14,528 bases of DNA from Candidatus Aenigmatarchaeota archaeon (GCA_021160955.1 JAGHBM010000017.1:1-14528); one strand, 5' to 3'. Positions 1 through 7,200 are shown, counted from the stretch's first letter. Translations and numbers: made by a program. The notes: generated from the sequence alone by a model not told the origin.

Positions 1-58
1 CACCCGTTAGGCGGTACACCCAAAGCCCCGATGCTAGACCAAGCTACACCACGGGCCC
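1..58 (-). tRNA. tRNA-Pro (anticodon UGG), 5' part only, cut by window edge; possible intron
   Basis: Read on the minus strand from position 58, the sequence begins with acceptor strand GGGCCCG. A D-arm follows with A14, G15 and G18-G19, its stem pairing GTGT with GCAT through wobbles. The anticodon stem strand GGGGC leads into loop TTTGGG. The anticodon is TGG (positions 22-20), which reads proline codons, and GGGCCCG with GGGGC-TTTGGG is the usual 5' half of archaeal tRNA-Pro. The 3' anticodon strand should be about GCCCC, but GTACC follows. The bases where a T-arm would start read GGGTG, not GGGTTC. An intron after position 37, the canonical archaeal site, would explain both, with positions 1-18 as intron. 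The rest lies outside the window. Confidence 0.85.
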
Positions 59-72
59 ACGATTAACTCCTT

Positions 73-101
73 AAAAATATAAAAAATAAAAAAATAAAAA
101 G
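73..101 (-). promoter_or_regulatory. T-rich tract: terminator of the lipoprotein/UPF0132 operon and probable TATA region of tRNA-Pro
   Basis: On the minus strand the 29 bases just after the UPF0132 stop are almost pure T with scattered A (runs of five to seven T). Archaeal RNA polymerase terminates at such oligo-T tracts. The downstream end of the tract, around 78-85, contains TTTATATT about 25 bases before the tRNA 5' end at 58, the expected TATA distance. The same stretch therefore probably ends one unit and starts the next. This is inferred from base composition and spacing. Confidence 0.55.
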
Positions 102-113
102 ATGTTGCTGATT

Positions 114-455
114 CTATTTGGCTTTTTGAAGCAAGTTCTCAGAGAAGTTTCCTACAATGGGCAATTTGTATTTCTCTCCTTGATATGCCTTTACCATGCA
201 TATGATCCAGACTATCACTGTTATGACTCCAACGATCGGAACCAATACCACATTGAAGAATGGTATCAATCCCACTATGAATGAAAGTACTGCTAAACCT
301 ATGAATGTTACTGTAGATTGCATGGCATGGAATCTCACGAACTTGTTTTCTTTTTCGATCACTAGAAATACTATCCCTGTCAACCATCCTAAGATGTACG
401 TCAGAAGAGCTTCTTTGTTCTCTTCCATACCGAGAGCCGTATTTCCTTTTTTCAT
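114..455 (-). CDS. UPF0132 / DUF4870 (Tic20-like) small membrane protein
   Basis: This is a 113-residue integral membrane protein of the UPF0132/DUF4870 family, whose function is not established. Hydrophobic segments lie at about residues 15-33, 48-66 and 67-90. The family signature is visible after helix 1 (EKENKFVRFHAMQS, about 34-47), as is a C-terminal KLPIVGNFSE motif. The ATG at 455-453 is supported by a GGAGG eight bases upstream. That Shine-Dalgarno sits in the last codons of the lipoprotein gene, and only four bases separate the lipoprotein stop from this start, so the two are translationally coupled. The length is usual for the family. The family call is confident; the role is unknown. 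Confidence 0.88.
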   Translation of the reverse strand: MKKGNTALGMEENKEALLTYILGWLTGIVFLVIEKENKFVRFHAMQSTVTFIGLAVLSFIVGLIPFFNVVLVPIVGVITVIVWIICMVKAYQGEKYKLPIVGNFSENLLQKAK

Positions 456-459
456 TCCA

Positions 460-1347
460 TCATCCTCCTTTTATTTTTATTTGATAACCAACAAAGTTGA
501 TCTCGTAATCACCAACCCTCGCGTCAAGCGACAACGTTGGTTTACCATCTTTCATAAACGTTACGCTTATTCCTTCACTACTCACGTCACTCACTATTAC
601 TTGGTAACCTTCCTTCTCTATTAAATCAATGAGTGTTGATCCGTCTTTTTGCTCAACAGGTCTCATGACCACGTAAGTCAATCCTGCTCCAGTCGCACCT
701 TGGCTCGTAGCATATTCGGACTTTATCAGTTTAGCGCCTCCAAACACGGATTTTAGGATAGGTTTCAAAACACCGTTTAACTCCTTGGAATAATCGTCAG
801 TCGGTTGCACTTCACTGGCAGTATAGTATGGATTTTCTTGAGTTTCTTGGGAACCTCCTTCATTGGACTCTCCACAAGGTTTGGAATAATCGATATTCAA
901 AACCGTGTAATCATTGTCACTGACCTTTATGTGCTGGATCACCAAATCTATTGAATAATCTCCCTTGGAAAATGAGAGCTCAACATTCTCAATGGGCTGA
1001 ACAGACCCAAAGTACGGTAAGAATACACCAGGAGATGAAACACCGGATTGACTGTTAAGTTTCCATCCAGAAGATTTCAGTGAGTTCAGATAAAACGATT
1101 TTATTTCATCGACCATATTGCCGTTAGAATAGTATGAAACACTTTGAGAACATTCATCCTCGGAATAACTGAATCTTATCATACCTGAATATCTCGGGAC
1201 CTCTTTGATGTCACTGCCCGTTACATCATGTTTTGGAAGAACCAATCCAAGGGAATTGACAGGCGAAGGTTTCTCCGTGCAACCACTCGTGAACACTACA
1301 CCAATAATAAGGAAGACAAATATTGCAAACTTCATATCATTTCTCAT
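460..1347 (-). CDS. Predicted archaeal lipoprotein, two-part extracellular protein of unknown function
   Basis: I do not recognise a named family. The N-terminus has a hydrophobic signal (residues 7-19) followed by T-S-G-C with Cys23, a typical lipobox, so the protein is probably exported and lipid-anchored. A first region (about 35-165) contains a YYSNG...FYLNSLKSSGWK pattern seen in many uncharacterised archaeal lipoproteins. A Ser/Gly/Glu/Gln-rich linker (about 166-185) leads to a second globular region ending in alternating beta-like segments. The start is the ATG at 1347-1345: it has GGGGTGG (1359-1353) as Shine-Dalgarno, while an upstream in-frame TTG at 1365 lies before that site. The product is 295 residues. 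It is divergent from the channel-like gene and coupled to UPF0132. Confidence 0.8.
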   Translation of the reverse strand: MRNDMKFAIFVFLIIGVVFTSGCTEKPSPVNSLGLVLPKHDVTGSDIKEVPRYSGMIRFSYSEDECSQSVSYYSNGNMVDEIKSFYLNSLKSSGWKLNSQSGVSSPGVFLPYFGSVQPIENVELSFSKGDYSIDLVIQHIKVSDNDYTVLNIDYSKPCGESNEGGSQETQENPYYTASEVQPTDDYSKELNGVLKPILKSVFGGAKLIKSEYATSQGATGAGLTYVVMRPVEQKDGSTLIDLIEKEGYQVIVSDVSSEGISVTFMKDGKPTLSLDARVGDYEINFVGYQIKIKGG

Positions 1348-1385
1348 TCTTTCCACCCCAAACAATAGAATATAGAAGTGAAAAC

Positions 1386-1396
1386 ATATTTAAAAA
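1386..1396 (-). promoter_or_regulatory. TATA box of the lipoprotein-UPF0132 operon
   Basis: The minus strand reads TTTTTAAATAT, about 44 bases before the ATG at 1347. That predicts a start site near 1366 and a leader of about 19 bases holding the GGGGTGG ribosome site. Inferred from sequence and spacing. Confidence 0.55.
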
Positions 1397-1443
1397 GATT
1401 TTCCGGTCCCTCAAATTTTGCCGTAATTGGCCACATAGAAACA

Positions 1444-1453
1444 TTTTTAAATA
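1444..1453 (+). promoter_or_regulatory. TATA box of the channel-like gene
   Basis: The TTTTTAAATA-type box is centred near 1448, predicting transcription from about 1473, just before the Shine-Dalgarno GGTGA at 1475-1479 and the ATG at 1486. Confidence 0.55.
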
Positions 1454-1477
1454 ACCTGACCAAAATTTAAATCAGGT
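1454..1477 (+). promoter_or_regulatory. Operator-like inverted repeat between TATA box and start codon
   Basis: A perfect 6-base inverted repeat, ACCTGA-N12-TCAGGT with an A/T-rich centre, lies directly downstream of the TATA box and runs into the ribosome binding site. The placement suits a repressor that blocks polymerase. If transcription begins upstream of 1454, it could instead form an RNA hairpin hiding the Shine-Dalgarno. The repeat is seen directly; its function is inferred. Confidence 0.4.
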
Positions 1478-1485
1478 GAAAAACA

Positions 1486-2124
1486 ATGGAAACTGTGACA
1501 GCAATAGGAATGAATCTTTGGTATTCGTTCTTGAACGCAGTGCCAGGCATAATAGCAGCGATAATCCTATTGATAATAGGATTCATAGTGGGCAAAGTAG
1601 TCGGCAGAATCGTCAGGGAAATATTGGTCAGAGTTGGTGTGGACAAGTACTTGCACAAAAGAGAGCACTTGAAGTTCCAGGCAAGCTCTGTACTTGATAC
1701 AATAGCGAGATGGTTGATATACTTAGCATTCATACAAGCAGCCGTCTCAGTATTAAACATAGATACATTGACATTCCTCATGACTGAAGTGATGACGTTC
1801 ATAGCAAACATAGCAGTAGCAATAGTGATAATAATAGTAGCATACGGAATAGGAATTTACACAAAAGATCACATAATAGGAAAAGGAACATCATACTCTG
1901 ACATCACTGGAAAGATAGTGATATACTTCATAACGTTCGTTGGACTGGCACTCGGATTGAACATAGTATTCCCAGGAAGAACAGACTTGATCAACGGAAT
2001 ATTGCTATTGATAGTCGGTGGCGTTTCACTGGGAGCTGCAATAGCTCTCGGTCTTGGTCTCAAAGATGTCATAAGGGAAATGGCAAAGGACTACGCAAAG
2101 GAATTCAGAAAGAAGAGAAAATGA
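1486..2124 (+). CDS. Small membrane protein with mechanosensitive-channel-type TM helix repeats
   Basis: This 212-residue protein has about five membrane segments, near residues 19-41, 74-92, 103-125, 142-163 and 169-191. Two copies of a pattern typical of the conserved TM helix repeat (PF05552) found in MscS-related and CmpX-like proteins are visible. One is the N-terminal VPGIIAAIILLIIGFIVGK (19-37). The other is a glycine-rich C-terminal helix ending ALGLGLKDVIRE (187-198). It lacks the MscS beta and alpha/beta cytoplasmic domain, and ends in a Lys/Arg-rich tail (201-212). ATG at 1486 has GGTGA seven bases or less upstream. A role in osmotic or membrane-tension response is inferred from the family only; gating has not been shown for such short forms as far as I know. 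Confidence 0.75.
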   Translation: METVTAIGMNLWYSFLNAVPGIIAAIILLIIGFIVGKVVGRIVREILVRVGVDKYLHKREHLKFQASSVLDTIARWLIYLAFIQAAVSVLNIDTLTFLMTEVMTFIANIAVAIVIIIVAYGIGIYTKDHIIGKGTSYSDITGKIVIYFITFVGLALGLNIVFPGRTDLINGILLLIVGGVSLGAAIALGLGLKDVIREMAKDYAKEFRKKRK

Positions 2125-2136
2125 GAGAACGATCTT

Positions 2137-2155
2137 CCTTTTTTTATTTTTTTAA
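2137..2155 (+). terminator. Oligo-T terminator after the channel-like gene
   Basis: Two runs of seven T, separated by one A, begin about 13 bases after the stop codon. This is the usual archaeal termination signal; no hairpin is needed. Confidence 0.6.
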
Positions 2156-2179
2156 TTGAAACTATTTGTTGGTATAAAA

Positions 2180-2190
2180 CTTTTTTAAAT
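2180..2190 (+). promoter_or_regulatory. TATA box of valS
   Basis: CTTTTTTAAAT at 2180-2190 predicts a start site near 2210, giving a very short leader that contains GTGA (2212-2215) five bases before ATG 2221. Confidence 0.5.
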
Positions 2191-2220
2191 TTCACATGAC
2201 CTAAAATAATAGTGACTTCC

Positions 2221-4620
2221 ATGTTGCCGAAGAAATTTGACCATAAAGAAATGGAGGAAAAATGGATAAAGCAATGGGAAGATTGGGGAATATACAGATT
2301 TGATCCGAACTCGGAGAAACCTGTATTCAGTATAGATACACCACCAAGGTATGCCTCCGGATACCTCCATATGGGTCATGCAAAGAATTACATAGAATTT
2401 GAGATCATAGCAAGATTTATGAGAATGTTGGGATACAACGTATTTCTCCCAAACGGTTACGATGATAATGGCCTTCCAACGGAAAAATATGTCGAGGAAA
2501 AGCTTGGAGTTAAAAAATCTGACGTAGATAGAGAAACTTTCATAAACAAATGCAAAGAAGCTGCAGAAAAACTCGAAGAGGACATGACGAACACATTCAA
2601 AAGGATAGGATTCTCTTGTGACTGGTCAACACTTTATAGAACCATAAGTGATTATGCCATAAAAACCGCACAACATTCTTTCATAGACTTGTACAAGAAA
2701 GGCGAGATATACAGGAGAGAAGAACCCATACTTTGGTGCCCTCACCACGAAACGGCACTCGCACAGGCAGAGATTGAAGACAAGGTAAGAAAGACAAAAC
2801 TCAACTACATTTATTTTGAGCTCGAAGACGGTAGAAAAATAGAAATAGCCACCACGAGACCAGAACTTTTACCTTCTTGTGTTGGAATTTTTGTTCATCC
2901 TGAAGATGAAAGATACAATGACCTCGTTGGGAAAAAGGCAATCGTACCGATATTTGGTCAAAAAGTTCCCATAATGACAGACGAAAAAGTTGATATGAAT
3001 TTTGGTTCTGGAATAGTAATGATATGTACCTTCGGTGATACGACAGACATAGAATGGTGGAGAAAGCACAACCTTCCCATGAAGATATCGATAAACAAAA
3101 ATGGAACGATGAACGATCTTGCTGGGAAATATGAAGGCATGAAAATTGAAGAAGCACGGAAGGCCATTATAGAAGACCTGAAAAAGGAGGATCTGATAAT
3201 CAAACAGGAAGAAATTACACAAACTGTCGGTTGCTGTTGGAGGTGCGGAACACCGGTAGAATTCATTCCAACTGAACAATGGTTCATAAAAACCCTCGAA
3301 CACAAGGAAAAGATGATAGAACTCGGTAGGAAGATAAAATGGTATCCGGAATACTATAGAAAAAGGTATGAAGATTGGGTAAAGAACTTGAAGTGGGATT
3401 GGTGCATATCCAGACAAAGGTATTATGGAGTTCCATTTCCAGTATGGTACTGCAAAGAATGTGGAAACATAGTCGTCGCAAAAGAAGAGGATCTACCAGT
3501 TGATCCGAGACTCCAAAAATACAAATGTGATAAATGTGGTTCGGAGAACCTCGAGCCTGAAATGGATGTTATGGATACCTGGATGACATCATCGTTGACT
3601 CCACAAATAACAACCAAGTGGATTGAGGATAGAGAATTCTTCAAGAAAATGTTTCCAATGAATCTAAGACCTCAGGCACATGACATAATAAGAACATGGG
3701 CATTCTACACAATTTTGAAATCATATCTCCATGAGAATGAGATACCGTGGAAAGATATAATGGTTTCCGGATACGTGTACGTAGAGAAAGGAATGGCAAT
3801 GAGTAGTAGCAAAGGAATAGGGAAGAGTCCACTTAAAGTCGTTGAAGAAAAGGGAGCAGATGTGTTGAGATACTGGGCAACTGGAGCCAGTGTTGGAGAG
3901 GATTTGATATACAGGGAAAAAGACCTAGTGAGAGGTCAAAAGATACTGATAAAACTATGGAATGCTGCCAGATTCATAAGCTTACACCTCGATAAGAAAC
4001 CGGAGAAAGCAAACCTAAAAGTTGAAGACAGATGGATACTCTCAGAACTCTCAAGAGTGATAAAAGAAGTCGAGAAAGGTTACAAGGAATACAATCCAAA
4101 CAAAGCCAGAAGAACCATCGAGAATTTCTTCAAAAATGTTTATTGTGATTTTTACCTTGAGATGGTTAAGCATAGACTTTACGGCGAAGATGACGAATCG
4201 AAGGAAGCTGTTAAGTACACGTTGTACAAATCTTTGTTGGCAATAATAAAGATGTACGCACCTATAATTCCATTCATAACTGAAGAAATTTATCAAAACA
4301 TATTCAAAGAGTATGAAAAGGATCTGTCAATCCATACATCAAAATGGCCAGAACCCGAGGATGTTGATGAAGAGTCCTTAGAATTGGGAGAAATGGCAAT
4401 GGATATAATATCGAGTTTAAGACATTACAAGACTGAGAACAACATGAGAATGAGCGAGCCTCTCAAAAAAATTGTTATCGATGCCAACGAAGAAAAAATT
4501 GAGAAATTGAAAAAAATAGAAGAAGTGATTAAAGGTACCATGAAGGTTGATGAGATAGAATACGGGGAAGTGAAGAACGCAATTGATTCGGGTTCTTTCA
4601 AGATAGAGGTTGTAGGATGA
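2221..4620 (+). CDS. valS: Valyl-tRNA synthetase (ValRS)
   Basis: This cytoplasmic class I synthetase charges tRNA-Val with valine. It has 799 residues from the ATG at 2221. The HIGH-type motif is HMGH (50-53). The CP1 editing domain carries TTRPELLPSCVG and a MICTFGDTTD signature, both ValRS-specific. Zinc-binding pairs include CCWRC and a CxxC...CxxC ribbon. The KMSKS loop reads AMSSS (526-530), lacking the first lysine, with Lys531 next. An anticodon-binding domain follows (about 600-740). An in-frame GTG at 2212 is more likely the ribosome site (GTGA) than the start, since GTGA sits five bases before the ATG exactly as it does in ileS. Archaeal ValRS often lacks the bacterial C-terminal coiled coil, and none is obvious here. 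Confidence 0.95.
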   Translation: MLPKKFDHKEMEEKWIKQWEDWGIYRFDPNSEKPVFSIDTPPRYASGYLHMGHAKNYIEFEIIARFMRMLGYNVFLPNGYDDNGLPTEKYVEEKLGVKKSDVDRETFINKCKEAAEKLEEDMTNTFKRIGFSCDWSTLYRTISDYAIKTAQHSFIDLYKKGEIYRREEPILWCPHHETALAQAEIEDKVRKTKLNYIYFELEDGRKIEIATTRPELLPSCVGIFVHPEDERYNDLVGKKAIVPIFGQKVPIMTDEKVDMNFGSGIVMICTFGDTTDIEWWRKHNLPMKISINKNGTMNDLAGKYEGMKIEEARKAIIEDLKKEDLIIKQEEITQTVGCCWRCGTPVEFIPTEQWFIKTLEHKEKMIELGRKIKWYPEYYRKRYEDWVKNLKWDWCISRQRYYGVPFPVWYCKECGNIVVAKEEDLPVDPRLQKYKCDKCGSENLEPEMDVMDTWMTSSLTPQITTKWIEDREFFKKMFPMNLRPQAHDIIRTWAFYTILKSYLHENEIPWKDIMVSGYVYVEKGMAMSSSKGIGKSPLKVVEEKGADVLRYWATGASVGEDLIYREKDLVRGQKILIKLWNAARFISLHLDKKPEKANLKVEDRWILSELSRVIKEVEKGYKEYNPNKARRTIENFFKNVYCDFYLEMVKHRLYGEDDESKEAVKYTLYKSLLAIIKMYAPIIPFITEEIYQNIFKEYEKDLSIHTSKWPEPEDVDEESLELGEMAMDIISSLRHYKTENNMRMSEPLKKIVIDANEEKIEKLKKIEEVIKGTMKVDEIEYGEVKNAIDSGSFKIEVVG

Positions 4621-4642
4621 GAGTTATAAACAACCACATTTG

Positions 4643-4659
4643 ACAAATTTTTTATTTGT
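4643..4659 (+). promoter_or_regulatory. T-rich element between valS and the aRF1 gene: TATA box and possible valS terminator
   Basis: A short inverted repeat ACAAAT-N5-ATTTGT surrounds TTTTTTATTT. The centre near 4652 is about 25 bases from the presumed aRF1 transcription start and just before the AGGTG ribosome site at 4679-4683, so it can serve as TATA box. A further T6 at 4665-4670 could end valS transcripts. Both roles are inferred. Confidence 0.4.
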
Positions 4660-4688
4660 GATAATTTTTTACTTAGTTAGGTGTCTAT

Positions 4689-5897
4689 ATGGAAGAAAGA
4701 AAGTACAAGTTGAAGAAGCTCATTGAAGAATTGAAAGACAAGAGAGGAAGACATACTGAGTTAATTAGTCTTTACGTTCCTTCGGGATTCAACCTAAATG
4801 AAATTGCCAATCTGATTTCTCAGGAAATTTCTCTCACTCAGAATGTGAAAAGCAAAACCGTTAGAAAGAACGTTACCTCTGCATTGACAAAAATTCAGCA
4901 ACACTTGAAACTCTATCGAGAGACGCCACCAAATGGTCTTGTAATATTTTGTGGAAATGTCTCGGAAAACGAGGGAGAAGCAGACATTAAGTTGTGGTCG
5001 ATAGAGCCACCAGAACCAATAAGGATAAAATTGTACTGGTGCGATCAAAAGTTCGAATTGGCTCCTTTGGAAGAGATGATAAAAGAAAAGGACGTTTACG
5101 GCCTACTTGTCCTGGACAAGAGCGAGGCCAACTTTGGAATTTTGAGAGGGAAAAAGATAATTCCAAAACAGAACATAGACTCGATCGTTCCGGGGAAAAC
5201 CAGAGCCGGTGGACAGAGTGCTGCAAGATTTTCCAGGGTAAGAGAAGGTTTACTCAACGACTTTCTCAAAGAGGTTTCGGAAAACTTCAGGAGAATATTT
5301 TCAGATGAAGACATAAAAGGTGTCATCGTTGGAGGACCAGGTCCCATAAAAGAGAAGTTCGTTGAAAACTATCTTCCAGATGACATGAAAAAGAAAATAA
5401 TAGGAATAAAAGACACTGGATACACGGGCGAATATGGACTCAGAGAACTTTTAAATAGATCACAAGATCTTCTCCAAGAAGCCGAGATATCAAAGGAGAA
5501 AAAATTGTGCAACGAATTTTTCGATGAGCTAAAAAAGGATAGTGGCAAAGTTGTTTATGGAATAAATGAAGTTAAAAAGGCATTGGAGATGGGCGCCGTG
5601 GATACTGTGCTCATTTCCGAGGGATTAGAATGGGAAGAGTGCGAATATTTATGTGACTGTGGATACGGCGAAAAAAAGTTTGTTAAAAAGGGTGAAGATA
5701 AGAATCAAAAGTGTCCGAAATGTGGAAATCAGATGAAAATAATTGGCTGCATGGATGTAATAGAAGCGTTTGAAAACTTGGCAGACGAGACTGGGGCAAA
5801 AATAGAAATAATATCGAGAGACAGCTCCGAAGGCGAGCAATTGTATGCAATGGGAGGTATTGGCGCATTGCTCAGATTCTCTTTGGAACAAACGTGA
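4689..5897 (+). CDS. prf1: Peptide chain release factor aRF1 (eRF1 family)
   Basis: This factor recognises all three stop codons in the ribosomal A site and triggers peptide release. The 402-residue length is normal for archaea. The N-domain carries the NIKS-type motif as NVKS (52-55), followed by KTVRKNV. The middle domain has the universal GGQ (174-176, in RAGGQSAARFSR), whose glutamine is the methylated catalytic residue in the family. The C-domain carries a probable zinc minidomain with Cys322, Cys324, Cys342 and Cys345. ATG 4689 follows AGGTG by five bases. The gene lies 68 bases after valS in the same direction with a TATA-like element between, so it may be transcribed both on its own and by read-through. 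Confidence 0.96.
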   Translation: MEERKYKLKKLIEELKDKRGRHTELISLYVPSGFNLNEIANLISQEISLTQNVKSKTVRKNVTSALTKIQQHLKLYRETPPNGLVIFCGNVSENEGEADIKLWSIEPPEPIRIKLYWCDQKFELAPLEEMIKEKDVYGLLVLDKSEANFGILRGKKIIPKQNIDSIVPGKTRAGGQSAARFSRVREGLLNDFLKEVSENFRRIFSDEDIKGVIVGGPGPIKEKFVENYLPDDMKKKIIGIKDTGYTGEYGLRELLNRSQDLLQEAEISKEKKLCNEFFDELKKDSGKVVYGINEVKKALEMGAVDTVLISEGLEWEECEYLCDCGYGEKKFVKKGEDKNQKCPKCGNQMKIIGCMDVIEAFENLADETGAKIEIISRDSSEGEQLYAMGGIGALLRFSLEQT

Positions 5898-5909
5898 AAC
5901 AGAATTTCA

Positions 5910-5935
5910 TTTAAAAATAAAACAAAATACAAAAG
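5910..5935 (-). terminator. Oligo-T terminator of the tatD-NYN operon
   Basis: On the minus strand, within 40 bases after the NYN stop codon, four T-runs occur (TTTTG, ATTTTG, TTTTA, TTTTT). The tract lies between the convergent aRF1 and NYN genes. On the plus strand it is A-rich, so it should act only on minus-strand transcription. Confidence 0.5.
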
Positions 5936-5947
5936 AAGGTTCGTGTT

Positions 5948-6421
5948 TTATAGTTCCTCAACATAATCGGCCGCATTTCTCAGGGCAACAGAAAATCCTG
6001 GGTTGGTCCCTATCACTATCACTTTCTTTCCGTATTCTTTGACCTTCAAGACAACTGGCATAAAATCTGCATCTCTCGTTGCTATGGCAACCACATCAAC
6101 ATTGGGATTGAAAACACCTTCCATTATAGTCGCTCCCATCGAAGCATCGACATCGCTTTTTTGCTCGTTCTTTTCTCCGCCCATTTCTATGACAGGTTCG
6201 AATCCTTGGCTCGCAACTGCCTCTATGAGTTTTTCAGATGCAAATTGATTCAGAAAAACTTTTGCTATAATTATCCTCCCATACTTTTCAAGTTTTTTTC
6301 TGAGCTTATCCAGGTCCAATTTGAATTCCTTTCTCAAGAGATTCGGTCCATCGATGTAAAGGGCTATGTTCCTCTCAGGTTTTGATTTCTTTGAAACCCT
6401 CTCCTTAACTTTACTTAACAT
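5948..6421 (-). CDS. NYN/LabA-like PIN-fold protein (TIGR00288-type), probable RNase
   Basis: This 157-residue protein resembles archaeal NYN-domain proteins of the TIGR00288 type, a PIN-like nuclease fold. The acidic residues that would bind the metal are in place: Asp24 (with Asn27) in YIDGPN, Asp90 and Asp92 in KSDVDA, and Asp117 and Asp119 in RDADF. A basic N-terminal stretch precedes the fold. The start is the ATG at 6421-6419, because GGAGGTG (6434-6428) is a near-perfect Shine-Dalgarno; a GTG at 6436 overlaps that site and the upstream tatD stop, so it is not a credible start. The gene is 14 bases downstream of tatD and surely cotranscribed. RNase activity is inferred from the family; substrate unknown. 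Confidence 0.88.
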   Translation of the reverse strand: MLSKVKERVSKKSKPERNIALYIDGPNLLRKEFKLDLDKLRKKLEKYGRIIIAKVFLNQFASEKLIEAVASQGFEPVIEMGGEKNEQKSDVDASMGATIMEGVFNPNVDVVAIATRDADFMPVVLKVKEYGKKVIVIGTNPGFSVALRNAADYVEEL

Positions 6422-6435
6422 TGAAAACACCTCCA

Positions 6436-7197
6436 CTACAAATTTATTGGTAGATTAAAAAATTTAACTGCATTCTTACCACAAGTCGCCCAGACTTCCT
6501 CAAATTCGATCTTCTTTATCTCAGCTATTTTCTCAGCCACAACTTTTATCGTTAAGGGGGTATTTCTCCCACCATTTGGGTTCAACCACGGGGAATCAGT
6601 TTCCAGCATTATCCTGTCCAGAGGCGTATCCCTTATTATTTTTTTGTGATTCTTACTTCTCAGGAGGATCGCATTCATGGAGATGTACCATCCATTCTTT
6701 ATTACCCTATCGAGCAACTTCCTCCCACCGAACATATGAAGATCAACTTTTTCAGCGCCCTCCTTTTCAAGAATATATATACAATCTTCGTAAGACTCTC
6801 TCGCATGTATTACGAGTGGTTTGTTGAGCTCTTTGGACAGGTTTATCATCTCTACAAACAACTTTCTTTGCTCTTCTTTCCATTCATCTTCTTTAATCCA
6901 ATAATAATCGAGTCCGGTCTCACCTATGGCAACTATCTTATCCCTGTTTTCACGAAGTAAGTTAAAATATTTCTCCCTTTCCTCCGATGGGAATTCCTTA
7001 ACATAAATCGGATGTATAGAGAACGCGCCAAAGACGAATCCTTTGTACTTCTCTATCAATTTCATAGTTAAATCAAAATTCTTTGGATGCGCACAAGAAG
7101 TTATAACGGCCTTTAAATTTTTCTTTAAATCATTTATAACTTCATCCCTGTCATTGTCATAGTCCTTTTGCTGGAGGTGACAGTGAACATCTATCAT
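6436..7197 (-). CDS. tatD: TatD-family metal-dependent hydrolase (probable DNase/RNase)
   Basis: This 253-residue TIM-barrel metallohydrolase belongs to the TatD family, whose members are 3'-5' exonucleases or deoxyribonucleases. The metal-site residues are visible in order: His5 and His7 (VHCHL), Glu93 (GETGLDYYW), His131 (VIHARE), His154 (DLHMF) and Asp201 (ETDSPWLNP). The canonical HCFSG around the fourth ligand is here HMFGG, common in archaeal members. ATG at 7197 has no Shine-Dalgarno and lies about 23 bases from a TATA box, suggesting a leaderless mRNA. The NYN-domain gene follows 14 bases after the stop, which points to a shared task in nucleic-acid turnover. Family call firm, substrate unknown. 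Confidence 0.92.
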   Translation of the reverse strand: MIDVHCHLQQKDYDNDRDEVINDLKKNLKAVITSCAHPKNFDLTMKLIEKYKGFVFGAFSIHPIYVKEFPSEEREKYFNLLRENRDKIVAIGETGLDYYWIKEDEWKEEQRKLFVEMINLSKELNKPLVIHARESYEDCIYILEKEGAEKVDLHMFGGRKLLDRVIKNGWYISMNAILLRSKNHKKIIRDTPLDRIMLETDSPWLNPNGGRNTPLTIKVVAEKIAEIKKIEFEEVWATCGKNAVKFFNLPINL

Positions 7198-7200
7198 AAG

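Noticed and set aside
196..624. Plus-strand open frame of 142 codons
   Set aside because: It lies antisense to UPF0132 and the lipoprotein, both of which have recognisable features and ribosome sites. The translated product has no domain and no upstream ribosome site.
2801..3481. Several long minus-strand open frames inside valS
   Set aside because: They are opposite a clear ValRS reading frame, have low-complexity Ser/Phe-rich translations and no start signals. They arise from the A-rich codon use of the sense gene.
5895..5909. Small inverted repeat TGAAA-N5-TTTCA at the aRF1 stop codon
   Set aside because: Five A/T-rich pairs overlapping the stop, with no convincing T-run after it. Too weak to call a terminator.
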